Source: Algoriphagus sanaruensis
Lineage (GTDB): Bacteria > Bacteroidota > Bacteroidia > Cytophagales > Cyclobacteriaceae
Assembly (NCBI RefSeq): GCF_001593605.1
Contig: NZ_CP012836.1
Coordinates: 434,001-498,000, forward strand
DNA length: 64,000 bases
Reading direction: 5' to 3'
The position numbers and the translations under genes were made by a program. Of the stretch, positions 24,972-34,122 are shown in pieces (the stretch's first letter is position 1; the number at the start of each line of letters is the position of its first letter). The notes beneath the pieces are model-generated. The model saw only the letters and a program-made list of their open reading frames with translations. It was not told the DNA's origin and made no database searches.

Positions 24972-26823
24972 ACGAATTTGAACTAAGTGATGATTTTAAG
25001 AATGTTAATGTGCGGTCAAATTTTCCATTGATTTCTTTGAAAAGGCTTGTCCTTTGTTCCTCGGAAATTTCCCTGTCAAGTTGAATTGAAATCTCTCGGA
25101 AAATTTCTAGATCCTTTCCTGATTTTGAGATAGAAAGCTTTCCTTCATATCCAGAGCCTTCAATTGAAATCTCCTGAGAGTCTCCTCCCTCAAGTTCAAA
25201 ATTTTCTGGAAGGGAAATCGTATAGCTATCTTCTCTAGAAAGGATATTTCCCGAAAGTTGTCCTTCACTAACCCGGGTCAAAAAGGGTCTTAGAATCAAC
25301 CGCTTAGAAGTCCCTTGAGTGAATCGCTGGATCAATCCAGAATAGCGGATAGTGGCAGTAGGAAGTGAGTCTTCTCTGCCCATTTCCATTGCGTATTCCC
25401 CAACAATAAGTCCTGCCACCGCAGAATTTCGATTGAGATAATCTCGTTTTTCGCGATCATCTAAAACAGAATTCACCTCTCTTAAGCGCATAGCGGCATC
25501 TCCTGAGGTAGTCCATGTCGATTCAATCCTTGCACCTCCTTGATCATCGATGGTAACATTTGTCTTGGTAAGGATTTTATTCCAATGATCTTCTTGATAG
25601 GCTGGTGTTTTGGTCAGGTACCCACCCTCTGGAGTGGTAACTAGGACGTGACGGTTACTGGTAAAGTCACCCAGATAGCCAGGAGGATTTAAGGTAGAAG
25701 TACATTCCAACCAAATGGGGCCAGAATCAGTGGGTACTTGGAGGATTACGTGATTGAACTGGTTAGAAGGTAAATCAACCTCAATATCTTCCTCATCGAC
25801 ACCAGCATACACTAACGTGTAAAAGGAAGGAATCCCAGCGACTTCGAGCATAGACTTCATGAGGTTAGTCAAGGCCTTGCAGTCGCCATATTTATTTTCC
25901 AAAACTTCTTGAGCCGTCATGGTTTGCCAACCCCCAATTCCCAGTTGAATACTCACGTAGCGAAAATTTCGCTGTAGGTATTCATAAAGAACTTCGATTT
26001 TTTCATAGGGTGTATCCAAATCTTGAATCATTTGGAGAATTTGCTGTTGAAAATCCTCAGGTAGTTGCCCTCTTCCTGCATTGAGTTTACTCTGCCACAT
26101 CCCCAAACCGGCCCAATCATTCATTTCTCCCTGAAACTCCCCAATCGAGAACTTCACAGGAGCCAAAAGTAGCTTTGGCAATTTGTCCTGATCATAGGAA
26201 GGTGTCAAAACCTCCAAATCCTCCACTTGCCAAGTGTTCGTCGTGATTCCATCAGCAACCTCTGTTTTTGTTTTCGCCTCAAGGTTAACCTCCTTAAACT
26301 TCAAGCCTAATTCAGTAGGATAGACAAAATCTAGACTTGACTTGGTCACTTTTTGATGCAGATAATTGATTGGATACCAATCGCTGTAATAGAAATTGTT
26401 GTTTTTAAGGATTTCAGTCCTGATTTTAATGATTACAGGATATCTAGGGGAACTGGGTTCATAAAATTTATACCGATTATCAAGCAGAAAACTGGTGGAA
26501 TTGGAAGCGTAATCTGACATATCTCGGAGTCGAGCTTTCTTGATTGTCTTGCCGGTAAGTGGCTCAATCATTTCCAATTCAAAATCCTTGATCGAAACCA
26601 AATTATCGTAAAAAAGTACTACCCTAGCATGTCGTAACCCTTCCTGACTTAGGACTGTAATCGTTTTTTCTGAAACCTCTTTGACTGTATAATCTGCTAA
26701 AACAGTTACGGTCTTCTCTTCTTCCAAAACTGAATAAATTGGGGCATTTTTCTTCACCTCCACCGTATCCCCTAAATCGATTAAAGGGAAGGATAGGAGG
26801 AATCCAAAAAGTAAATTCAACAT
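24964..26823 (-). CDS. DUF3857 transglutaminase-like protein
   Basis: This protein of about 619 residues starts at the ATG 26821-26823 (an in-frame TTG lies two codons earlier). The signal peptide is LLFGFLLSFPLIDLG. DUF3857 occupies roughly residues 50-200. The transglutaminase core follows at about 270-390 with KYGDCKALTNLMKSML (catalytic Cys), FNHVILQV (His) and IWLECTSTLNPPG, where Asp is replaced by Glu. A C-terminal beta-domain completes it. Transglutaminase-fold proteins in Bacteroidota cleave or cross-link peptides in the envelope; the substrate is unknown. It is translationally coupled to the catalytically dead paralogue at 24971. Confidence 0.85.
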   Translation of the reverse strand: MLNLLFGFLLSFPLIDLGDTVEVKKNAPIYSVLEEEKTVTVLADYTVKEVSEKTITVLSQEGLRHARVVLFYDNLVSIKDFELEMIEPLTGKTIKKARLRDMSDYASNSTSFLLDNRYKFYEPSSPRYPVIIKIRTEILKNNNFYYSDWYPINYLHQKVTKSSLDFVYPTELGLKFKEVNLEAKTKTEVADGITTNTWQVEDLEVLTPSYDQDKLPKLLLAPVKFSIGEFQGEMNDWAGLGMWQSKLNAGRGQLPEDFQQQILQMIQDLDTPYEKIEVLYEYLQRNFRYVSIQLGIGGWQTMTAQEVLENKYGDCKALTNLMKSMLEVAGIPSFYTLVYAGVDEEDIEVDLPSNQFNHVILQVPTDSGPIWLECTSTLNPPGYLGDFTSNRHVLVTTPEGGYLTKTPAYQEDHWNKILTKTNVTIDDQGGARIESTWTTSGDAAMRLREVNSVLDDREKRDYLNRNSAVAGLIVGEYAMEMGREDSLPTATIRYSGLIQRFTQGTSKRLILRPFLTRVSEGQLSGNILSREDSYTISLPENFELEGGDSQEISIEGSGYEGKLSISKSGKDLEIFREISIQLDREISEEQRTSLFKEINGKFDRTLTFLKSSLSSNSYE

Positions 26824-27019
26824 ACGCAAATGAGCTAATTCGATACAAGAAGGGATTAGTTTTGTAAATTATCAAGCGACAATTAAAAGAAATTTTAGAA
26901 GGAATTAACTAGTCTGAAAAAGGCTAACTTAAAGCAGTTCTATAACTCAAATAGGCCCCAAAAACTTGTAATTCATAAATAATGAATGCTATTTTGACTC
27001 CGCTAATCTCGTATTACCT

Positions 27020-27484
27020 ATGAATCCTATTGCAATCGGAAGTTTTGAAGATTTTGAAAAATACAATGGTTTGGAGCTTGGGGCCTCAGATTATTTCAGA
27101 ATTACCCAAGGTCAAATCAATCTTTTTGCCGATGCTACCATTGATCATCAATGGATTCATACTGATCCTGAAAGAGCCAAAAACGAAGGTGGATTTGGAT
27201 CTACTATCGCACACGGGTATTTGACCCTTAGCCTCGTTCCTCATTTGTGGGAGCAAATCGTTCAGGTACAAAATCTCAAAATGATGATCAATTACGGGAT
27301 CGAAAGCCTTCGATTTGCACAGGCCGTAACCGTGGATAGTGAGGTACGACTAGTTGCCAAATTGAAAAATGTAGCTAATCTGAGAGGAACAGTAAAAGCT
27401 GAAGTGGAAGTAAAACTTGAAATTAAGGATCAAAAAAAGCCGGCATTCACCGGCGTTCTTGTATTTCTATATCACTTCCATTAA
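27020..27484 (+). CDS. MaoC-like (R)-enoyl-CoA hydratase
   Basis: This 154-residue hot-dog-fold protein carries the hydratase-2 motif ITQGQINLFADATIDHQWIH with the catalytic Asp and His, then FGSTIAHGYLTLSLVPHL. The IDHQWIHTD pattern is typical of MaoC dehydratases that hydrate trans-2-enoyl-CoA. It may work in fatty-acid or polyhydroxyalkanoate metabolism; no related genes lie nearby. Its stop codon abuts, without any gap, the stop codon of the convergent tcdA, leaving no room for a terminator between them. Confidence 0.88.
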   Translation: MNPIAIGSFEDFEKYNGLELGASDYFRITQGQINLFADATIDHQWIHTDPERAKNEGGFGSTIAHGYLTLSLVPHLWEQIVQVQNLKMMINYGIESLRFAQAVTVDSEVRLVAKLKNVANLRGTVKAEVEVKLEIKDQKKPAFTGVLVFLYHFH

Positions 27485-28210
27485 TCAGGACGCTAGCAGG
27501 TCATTTACTACGGTAGCCGCGCAAGCACAACCAAATGCAGCAGGTAAAAAGGACATCGTCCCGTAGGCTGATTTTTTATAATTACTTCCATCAGTGAGCA
27601 TCAAACTTTCCTTGATCACACGCTCAGTAGAAAACACTGCCTTAAAGCCTCCATGAATCCCTCTTTTTCTAAGTTTTTTACGGACTTTTTGCGCCAGTTT
27701 ACATTCATAGGTGTTTTCTAATTGTACCACTTGAATTTTGGTAGGATCAACTTTCCCTCCTGCACCCATGGAACTTACCAATGGAAATCCTCTTCGAAAA
27801 GCACCTTCTATTAAATGAAGCTTGGGAGTAAAGCTATCGATACAATCCACCACATAGTCATATTCATTATTTTTTAGGAGCTCAGTCATGGGTTCAGGCT
27901 TCAAAAATTCCTTGATCACATGAAGCTTCATATTGGGATTGATAGCTGAAAGCCGTTGCTCCATCCATTCAGCTTTGGATTGTCCAACATTTAGTTGAGT
28001 AGCTGGCAGCTGTCTGTTGACGTTTGATATATCCACGGTATCCCCGTCAATAATCGTCATTTCCCCTACTCCAGATCTGGCAATAAATTCGGCGGCAAAC
28101 GAACCCACACCACCCAGTCCAACTACAAGTACATGCTTACCCGCTAACTTTTCAAGGCCTTCTCTTCCGACAATCAATTCTGTCCGGCTTAGCCAAGCAA
28201 ATTCACTCAT
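27485..28210 (-). CDS. tcdA: tRNA threonylcarbamoyladenosine dehydratase (TcdA, ThiF/MoeB fold)
   Basis: This 241-residue E1-like enzyme uses ATP to cyclise t6A at tRNA position 37 into ct6A. The nucleotide-binding motif is VLVVGLGGVGSFAAEFIARS near residues 28-47, followed by TIIDGDTVDISNVNRQLPAT. The YDYVVDCIDSFTPKL motif is near 115. The protein lacks the ubiquitin-like-substrate Cys region of MoeB/ThiF, matching TcdA (CsdL/YgdL). Its ATG overlaps the stop of the upstream TatD gene in an ATGA, suggesting translational coupling. Stop to stop it touches maoC. Confidence 0.9.
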   Translation of the reverse strand: MSEFAWLSRTELIVGREGLEKLAGKHVLVVGLGGVGSFAAEFIARSGVGEMTIIDGDTVDISNVNRQLPATQLNVGQSKAEWMEQRLSAINPNMKLHVIKEFLKPEPMTELLKNNEYDYVVDCIDSFTPKLHLIEGAFRRGFPLVSSMGAGGKVDPTKIQVVQLENTYECKLAQKVRKKLRKRGIHGGFKAVFSTERVIKESLMLTDGSNYKKSAYGTMSFLPAAFGCACAATVVNDLLAS

Positions 28211-28854
28211 GAAATTTTACGTTTCGAAATTCGGTTCCAATTCATAATGAGCTGAGCGCTCAATTGTTCTAAAGAAAGCCCCAAAATTAGAGATGCCTCT
28301 TGATAAATGGAACTAATTGGGATCTGCGATTCATCTGTTTCTAAATAAATTCGATCTAAAGGACAGGATTTAAGCCATTTTTGAGCATTGCTATCTTTTT
28401 CAAGGATATGCCGCCCAAAAGAAAAAAAGACCGGGTATTCTAGTAATGGAAGCGCTAATTCAGGCTTCAAATTCCATCCATGCCAAATAATTGCAGGCAG
28501 ATCTTTTTCGTGTTTTAAGTATTCCAGGAGCAGATCATGCCCTTTTACGCAATGAAGAATAAGTGGCAAACCCATACTTAGGGCCCATCTTGCTTGGGCA
28601 TAAAATGCCGCTTTTTGAAGAGCAATCTCGGGTCCTTTGATCCGATCAAATCCGACTTCCCCAATAGCAATTACTCGTGTATCCGATTTGGAGATAGTTT
28701 GAATATCCCGAAGTTCATCTTGCCAATGAACACTTACTTTCCAAGGGTGGATACCCAAAGAAATCTGACCGTTTTCGGGAATACTGCCTAGCAAACCATT
28801 ATAAATGGTGCAATGGGCTTGGATTTGATGCGTATGAAAATCCCAAAGATGCAT
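28207..28854 (-). CDS. TatD-family metal-dependent hydrolase
   Basis: This 215-residue protein is shorter than the usual 250-265 but keeps the metal ligands. These are WDFHTHQIQAH at the start (H-x-H), IGEVGFDRIKG (Glu), LPLILHCVKGHD (His), IIWHGWN (His) and IYLETDES (Asp). TatD proteins are nucleases or related hydrolases acting on DNA or on misfolded-protein quality control. It is the first gene of a two-gene unit with tcdA (ATGA overlap) and is preceded by a hairpin that closes the serine hydrolase gene. Confidence 0.8.
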   Translation of the reverse strand: MHLWDFHTHQIQAHCTIYNGLLGSIPENGQISLGIHPWKVSVHWQDELRDIQTISKSDTRVIAIGEVGFDRIKGPEIALQKAAFYAQARWALSMGLPLILHCVKGHDLLLEYLKHEKDLPAIIWHGWNLKPELALPLLEYPVFFSFGRHILEKDSNAQKWLKSCPLDRIYLETDESQIPISSIYQEASLILGLSLEQLSAQLIMNWNRISKRKIS

Positions 28855-28890
28855 GGATTAAACTTCAGGTTTTTCATTGAAAAAGAAAAA

Positions 28891-28915
28891 GCCGCACCAA
28901 TAGTTTTGAAGCGGC
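28891..28915 (-). terminator. Hairpin after the serine hydrolase gene
   Basis: A short GC-only 5-bp stem (28891-28895 with 28911-28915) is followed on the minus strand by a long T-rich run. A second small hairpin, attttgg/ccaaaat at 28917-28935, precedes it. The stem is short, so the call is moderate. Confidence 0.5.
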
Positions 28916-28935
28916 ATTTTGGGAAAATTCCAAAA

Positions 28936-30261
28936 TCACTGTTTTTTGGAAAATAAAATGGTGGCTGGTCCTTGCTTTAGGGTTACTTGATTTTTTTCTG
29001 GATCAAAGGTAAACGTAGCCCCTACAGATTTAAGCTCAAAGGTGGAAATAGAACTCGCCTCTAAAACAGATTGAGGCTGACCGGTTAGTTGGACTGCTAC
29101 TTTCCCCCCTTTATTCTCAACCGTCAGAAGCATAGGAATTTGTGTCGAGCTGTATGTGCCCACATATTTACCAATCAACTCTTCTGAGATTTGGATTTCT
29201 GTAAAATCAGGCAATTCCCATTCTCTGCCAAACAGCGAATTCAAGCTTGCTAATAAGATATCATTGTTGTTATAATTCATCCCATTGGAAAGGACCGCGA
29301 GTGATACTTTATCTTCTGGGAAATAGGCTAGAAAGGATCGAAATCCATCAATTCCCCCCGTGTGTCCATAGCTTCTTCGTTCATAATAAGGGAACGAAAA
29401 CATGCCTCGTCCATACCCTTCCTTAATCTCTTTCATTAACTCTAGGCTTTCTGAGGAGACCAGCCTTCCTTCAAACAAGGCCGAAATGAATATTGACAAA
29501 TCCCCAACTGTAGATTCCAGAGCTCCTGCTCCTAATGGTACTGAAGGATCCGCTTCTAAATCCAATTCCCATTTCCCGTTGTAGAGATACGATCTTGCTT
29601 CTCCATTTTCTGGATCGATTTTATCAAAAATGCGCGTTGCTTTCAGATTTAACGGCTGGATTATCCTTTCCTCCAAAAGCTGTGGGTAAGTTTTTTGATA
29701 AACCCGTTCCAAAATCCAGGTTAGAAGGACAAAATTACTATTGCTATAATCAGCCTTGGAATCAGGTGTAAAGATGCTTCCCCCTTCCTTCATCATTTCG
29801 AGGAGTTGGCTTTCTTGATGAACCTTGGTCCGATAAATCGGATAATCTAGGCGATTCGTAAAATTAAAGATTCCGCTTCGATGTGATAAAAGTTGGCTAA
29901 TCGTGATCTTATCTGCATGCTGAATTTCAGGGTAAAAATCGGCTAGTGATTGATCTAGGGAAAGCTTCTTTTCTTCTATGGCTTGAAAAACCAACACGGT
30001 AGTAAACATCTTGGTAATGGAGCCGATTCGAAGCTTGGTATCCAAAGTCAAGGGGATTTCTCGCTCTTGATCAGCCCAACCCACGGCCTTTTGAAAAAGG
30101 ACTTGATCATTTTGGGTGATTGAAAGTACCCCCATAAACTTTTCATGGTTTTCTAGTGAATCCAAAAATTGAGAAAGTTTAGAAAATTGGGTGTTTTGAC
30201 CCCAAACAGGTGATAGGAAGAACCAAAAAGTAAATGCGGTAAGTAGGTGTTTTCGATTCAT
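28936..30261 (-). CDS. Serine hydrolase of the beta-lactamase/penicillin-binding fold
   Basis: This 441-residue secreted protein has a signal peptide (HLLTAFTFWFFLSPVWGQ). The active-site motifs of class C-type hydrolases are present: S-x-x-K in GSITKMFTT, Y-x-N in DYSNSNFVL, and H-x-G in YGHTGGIDGF. The fold is shared by esterases, DD-peptidases and AmpC, so the name alone does not mean antibiotic resistance. The C-terminal 110 residues form an extra beta domain (KYVGTYSSTQIPMLL). It stands alone between two hairpins. Confidence 0.85.
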   Translation of the reverse strand: MNRKHLLTAFTFWFFLSPVWGQNTQFSKLSQFLDSLENHEKFMGVLSITQNDQVLFQKAVGWADQEREIPLTLDTKLRIGSITKMFTTVLVFQAIEEKKLSLDQSLADFYPEIQHADKITISQLLSHRSGIFNFTNRLDYPIYRTKVHQESQLLEMMKEGGSIFTPDSKADYSNSNFVLLTWILERVYQKTYPQLLEERIIQPLNLKATRIFDKIDPENGEARSYLYNGKWELDLEADPSVPLGAGALESTVGDLSIFISALFEGRLVSSESLELMKEIKEGYGRGMFSFPYYERRSYGHTGGIDGFRSFLAYFPEDKVSLAVLSNGMNYNNNDILLASLNSLFGREWELPDFTEIQISEELIGKYVGTYSSTQIPMLLTVENKGGKVAVQLTGQPQSVLEASSISTFELKSVGATFTFDPEKNQVTLKQGPATILFSKKQ

Positions 30262-30283
30262 AATGCAAATTGGGATAAAGAGA

Positions 30284-30310
30284 AAGCCTCCCCTGAATTT
30301 GGGGAGGCTT
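30284..30310 (-). terminator. Terminator after the TonB-dependent receptor gene
   Basis: A 10-bp perfect GC-rich stem (30284-30293 with 30301-30310) with a 7-base loop lies six bases after the receptor stop. The T tract on the minus strand is short (tttctctt). Confidence 0.7.
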
Positions 30311-30315
30311 ATGAA

Positions 30316-32751
30316 TTAATCCAAACGGTTTCTTTCTTCTGTGCTTCCTGAGTTTGACCTTACTCGGAAACTTTCACCTTTGGCAAAATTATATCTCAGC
30401 GTAAATCTCACGCCTTGGTTGCTTCGGTATTGTCTGAATCCGGTATCGATATCAGCAAAGTCAATTTTGGCTCTGATGATTTGCGAACGGAAAAGGTCTG
30501 TTCCATTTACAGAAAGAGAGAGTTTATCTTTCATCAGCGATTTGGTCACTCCAGCATCTACCCAAGCAAATCCTTTGATTTGTCCTTGACCCCAAATCTG
30601 AGGACTCAAATACATTCCGATAAGCTCCATTCGAAATCCTTTCGGAAGCGTGAAGTTGTGTTGCGTTCTAGCCATGTAGGACACTTGAGCAACATCCAAA
30701 AACTCCTGTCCGATTTGAGATTTGAATTGGTTGTAGTTTGCTTGAAGCATATTGGACATATTCCACCATTTTTTGACCTCAAAAGGAAGAATAGCTCTGA
30801 AGTTTGCATTCTTAGTTTTGTCAAAATTATCAGTAAACGTGGTGGTGGTCCGATTTTCTTGATTCTGTTCAAATACCTGCATAAAGGCATTCTCGGTGAC
30901 GCTATACCCAATCGTGAACTGATAAGCCCCTTTGACCACATGATTCATTTCAAAATTTGTCGAGTATTGAGGAGTCAGATGTGGATTTCCTTGCTCAGAG
31001 GTAAATGGATCGATGTAATAAATGAACGGATTAAGCAATCGGTAATTGGGACGAGTGATTCTTCGATTCGCGTTATAAACGATCTGATACGAATCACTGA
31101 CTTTGTGCTGGACAAATACACTTGGAAATAGGTTGAAATATTCTTGCTTATTGACCTGATTTAAAGTCACCGAATTACCGACAATATCTGAGTATTCTCC
31201 TCTCAACCCAGCCTGATAGCTTAGGTTAGGATTAATAGCACCTTTCAATGTGAAATAAGCAGCCAACACGTTTTCATTGTAGATAAACCGATTGGAATTG
31301 GGGTCGGGGTTAAATGGACCTTCCTCTTGAGCTCTACTTAGATCTAAATCATTATCTGATTCTACCCAGCTTCCTTTTAGGCCAGTTTCGATCATTTTAC
31401 CTCCTTTCAACGGCTTGACAAAGTCTACTTTCGCCGTGAAAATGGTATAATACATATCATTTAAAGTCAACAATTTGTCATTGGTCCCATTAGAAGGATT
31501 GTTGCCAGTCCAGTAGTTATTATCCAACAGCGATGAACTTTCAGAGTCCATGATGGTATAGTCTACGTCGGCGGAGAGTTTTGTACCTAGGGTATCCAAT
31601 TTTGCATCGTAATGGAGGTTAGCAAACAATCTGTTGCGAGTACCTTTTGAATCATTTGAGGATTCGATGTAGTTGTTTTCGGTTTGTCCCGGATTGGTGA
31701 TTTCTGTACCCGATTGGTTAGTGTTGACATCCGTAGATGAAGAGGCCTGGACATTTAAGCCTAAATTTTGATCCTTGGCAATTTCATAATTCGCCGAACC
31801 GTTAAATGACGGGGTTTTATATCGGGAGTTAATTCTTGAGTCCTGATTAAAATTGGAAATTCCTTGTTCTAGCGTGAAGTTTCGAATGATTTCCAAATCA
31901 TTGAAAACTGCATACTCATTGTAATTCAGTGTACCGTTGGTTGAAAGTTTTCCCTTTTTGATGTTCAACGTCGCGCCTGCATTTGGTGCAAATTGACCAT
32001 TGTATTGTCCACCTACTTGAATATTTCCAAATACTCCATCGACCGAATTTCGCTTGAGTTGGATATTGATGACACCCGCAGCACCCTCAGCATCAAATCT
32101 AGCTGAAGGATTATTGATCACTTCGATACTTTTGATATTATCAGCAGGCATAGATCTAAGGAAATTAGCGAGATCTGTTGCGCTCATATAAGTCGGACGA
32201 TCATTGATCATCACCGTGGCACCGGTTCTACCATTAAGATTGATATTCCCTTCGGAATCCACAAAAATCCCTGGAGAGCGGCCGATTACATCCAAGGCAT
32301 TGGAACCTTCTGCCATGACCGTGCCTTCGATATTCACGATCGTTTTATCTGCTTCAATGATAATCTCAGGTCGAGAGGCTTTGACGGTTACCTCATCTAA
32401 TCCGGTCATTTCATCTTCAATCTTTACCACTCCAAAGTCCTTGGAAATACCAGGAGCTAAATCAAATGTGGCTGAAGTAAAATTTTTGTAACCAATAGAT
32501 GATACGACGAGATTGACCTTAGCCGTTTTGGTGGATTCAATCAAGAAATTCCCATCCTCATCCGAAACCGCCCCGTCTACCAGACCGCCGTCCGGAGAAA
32601 TCAAGGCAACATTGGCAAATGGGACAGGCTGACCTTTTTGGTCTTCGATTTTCCCCGAAATCTTGGATACTTCTTTGGGAGCCGCTACTAGCGTACTGAT
32701 ACCCATCATATAGGTAAGGATCGCTAGAAAAATAAGGTTGGCAGTTTTCAT
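30316..32751 (-). CDS. TonB-dependent outer-membrane receptor (outer-membrane beta-barrel family)
   Basis: This 811-residue protein has a signal peptide and a CarboxypepD_reg-like domain at about 30-115 (SKISGKIEDQKGQPVPFANVAL). The plug follows, with GTVMAEGSNALDVIGRSPG and ARFDAEGAAGVINIQL, then a barrel of roughly 580 residues. It resembles the outer-membrane beta-barrel family rather than SusC, and no SusD partner lies beside it. Such receptors import siderophores, peptides or glycans with TonB energy; the ligand here is unknown. The gene is flanked by hairpins and is probably transcribed alone. Confidence 0.85.
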   Translation of the reverse strand: MKTANLIFLAILTYMMGISTLVAAPKEVSKISGKIEDQKGQPVPFANVALISPDGGLVDGAVSDEDGNFLIESTKTAKVNLVVSSIGYKNFTSATFDLAPGISKDFGVVKIEDEMTGLDEVTVKASRPEIIIEADKTIVNIEGTVMAEGSNALDVIGRSPGIFVDSEGNINLNGRTGATVMINDRPTYMSATDLANFLRSMPADNIKSIEVINNPSARFDAEGAAGVINIQLKRNSVDGVFGNIQVGGQYNGQFAPNAGATLNIKKGKLSTNGTLNYNEYAVFNDLEIIRNFTLEQGISNFNQDSRINSRYKTPSFNGSANYEIAKDQNLGLNVQASSSTDVNTNQSGTEITNPGQTENNYIESSNDSKGTRNRLFANLHYDAKLDTLGTKLSADVDYTIMDSESSSLLDNNYWTGNNPSNGTNDKLLTLNDMYYTIFTAKVDFVKPLKGGKMIETGLKGSWVESDNDLDLSRAQEEGPFNPDPNSNRFIYNENVLAAYFTLKGAINPNLSYQAGLRGEYSDIVGNSVTLNQVNKQEYFNLFPSVFVQHKVSDSYQIVYNANRRITRPNYRLLNPFIYYIDPFTSEQGNPHLTPQYSTNFEMNHVVKGAYQFTIGYSVTENAFMQVFEQNQENRTTTTFTDNFDKTKNANFRAILPFEVKKWWNMSNMLQANYNQFKSQIGQEFLDVAQVSYMARTQHNFTLPKGFRMELIGMYLSPQIWGQGQIKGFAWVDAGVTKSLMKDKLSLSVNGTDLFRSQIIRAKIDFADIDTGFRQYRSNQGVRFTLRYNFAKGESFRVRSNSGSTEERNRLD

Positions 32752-32910
32752 AAATAGATTGGCTTAGTTTAGTTACTGTGCCAGTCTTTAGGAAAAATAA
32801 ATGCCAAGGGTAGAAAATGGTCAAAAATGGCTGTTTAAGCCCTTTTTGAAATTTTCTAGGACTTAAGCTGTATCAATATCGAACAGTATTTTATTCGGAT
32901 ATGAAACAAA

Positions 32911-32938
32911 AAATCCCGGACTTTTCAATCCGGGATTT
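32911..32938 (-). terminator. Terminator after sodA
   Basis: A 10-bp perfect stem (32911-32920 with 32929-32938) with an 8-base loop sits just downstream of the sodA stop. On the minus strand it is followed by a T6 run. Confidence 0.85.
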
Positions 32939-32959
32939 CAATTTTAATTTATCAAAAGA

Positions 32960-33565
32960 TTATTTAACGGCAGCGTAACGCTTGCTCACTTCCTCCCAGT
33001 TAACCACATTCCAGAATGCTGAAATATAATCTGGTCTTCTGTTTTGATAATGTAGGTAATACGCATGCTCCCACACGTCCAATCCCATAATTGGAGTACC
33101 TGGACATTCCGCTACATCCATCAATGGATTATCTTGATTTGGAGAAGAGCAAACACAAAGTTCTTTTTTAGCATCTACACACAACCAAGCCCAACCTGAA
33201 CCAAAACGAGTTGCTGCTGCCTTGTTGAAAGTCTCTTTGAAGGCATCAAAAGATCCAAATTTTGCATCAATAGCTGCTGCCAATTCACCAGTAGGCGCTC
33301 CACCGCCGTTTGGAGAAAGAATCTGCCAAAAAAGGCTATGGTTCCAGTGACCCCCGCCGTTATTTCTAACTGCAGTGTTTGAACCTGCTACGGTCATCAA
33401 TTCTTCTAAAGATTTTCCTTCTAGTTCGGTGCCAGCAATGGCATTATTTAGATTGGTCACATATGCATTGTGATGCTTTCCATGGTGAATCTCCATGGTT
33501 CTTGCGTCAAAATGAGGTTCCAAGGCATCAAATGCATACGGTAAGGCAGGAAGTGTAAAAGCCAT
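32960..33565 (-). CDS. sodA: Superoxide dismutase, Mn-type or cambialistic
   Basis: This 201-residue enzyme converts superoxide to peroxide and oxygen. Metal ligands fit the Fe/Mn family: His in [13 protein letters not shown], His in [12 protein letters not shown], and Asp/His in [14 protein letters not shown] before HWNH and the Gln in PNQDNPLMD follow the Mn-type pattern rather than the Fe-type. The protein has no signal peptide and is cytoplasmic. It is a single gene between its own terminator and tadA, which lies 103 bases upstream. Confidence 0.93.
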   Translation of the reverse strand: MAFTLPALPYAFDALEPHFDARTMEIHHGKHHNAYVTNLNNAIAGTELEGKSLEELMTVAGSNTAVRNNGGGHWNHSLFWQILSPNGGGAPTGELAAAIDAKFGSFDAFKETFNKAAATRFGSGWAWLCVDAKKELCVCSSPNQDNPLMDVAECPGTPIMGLDVWEHAYYLHYQNRRPDYISAFWNVVNWEEVSKRYAAVK

Positions 33566-33668
33566 ATTGTTAAAGTTTTGGGTTAAACATTAAATAAATC
33601 CGGTAGTAAACTACGATTTGTCAACCAGACTCGAGGAAAAAAGGTTCTCACAATTGAGGTTTACACCT

Positions 33669-34112
33669 CTATTTTCTCAACTTTTCAAAAAATTTTAAGA
33701 GCAAAGATTCTGCTTGAGCCCCTAGTGTTCCGCTTTGAATCTTTGTTTTAGGATGTAGCAAGTTTGAATTGTGCGTCACAAATCCTCGTTTGGGATCGCT
33801 AGCTGCGAAGTGTACTTCACTTATTTGAGACCAATAAAGTGCCCCAGCACACATGGCACAGGGCTCCAAAGTCACATAAAGTTTACAGTCAGTCAGGTAT
33901 TTTGCTCCCAAATAATTGGCAGCTGCGGTGATCGCCAACAGCTCTGCATGAGCAGTCACATCGGTGAGCAATTCGGTTTGGTTATGAGCTCTGGCTATAA
34001 TTCGATTTTTGGAAACAATCACGGCACCCACGGGTATTTCATCACTTTCAAAGGCGATTTGGGCCTGTTTGAGGGCCTCGTTCATGAAATACTCGTCGGT
34101 GTAAAGTTCCAC
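33669..34112 (-). CDS. tadA: tRNA-specific adenosine deaminase-type nucleoside deaminase
   Basis: This 147-residue zinc deaminase converts adenosine-34 to inosine in tRNA-Arg. The zinc motif is present as H-A-E in DVTAHAELLAITAAA and P-C-x-x-C in EPCAMCAGALYW. EIPVGAVIVSKNRIIARAHN is typical of TadA. The frame opens with GTG (34110-34112); an ATG nine codons later (MNEALKQAQIAF) is a possible alternative, but family members commonly carry the extra residues. It lies ten bases after the PiT-like gene and is likely in one transcript with it. Confidence 0.88.
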   Translation of the reverse strand: MELYTDEYFMNEALKQAQIAFESDEIPVGAVIVSKNRIIARAHNQTELLTDVTAHAELLAITAAANYLGAKYLTDCKLYVTLEPCAMCAGALYWSQISEVHFAASDPKRGFVTHNSNLLHPKTKIQSGTLGAQAESLLLKFFEKLRK

Positions 34113-34122
34113 GCTTTCTAAC

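Noticed and set aside
28936..30261. An antibiotic-resistance beta-lactamase
   Set aside because: The motifs are those of the wider serine hydrolase/PBP fold, with a large extra C-terminal domain, and no resistance context is present.
30415..31131. A 238-codon open frame on the plus strand inside the TonB receptor gene
   Set aside because: It is fully antisense to a well-supported 811-aa gene with clear receptor motifs, and its translation has no domain-like pattern.
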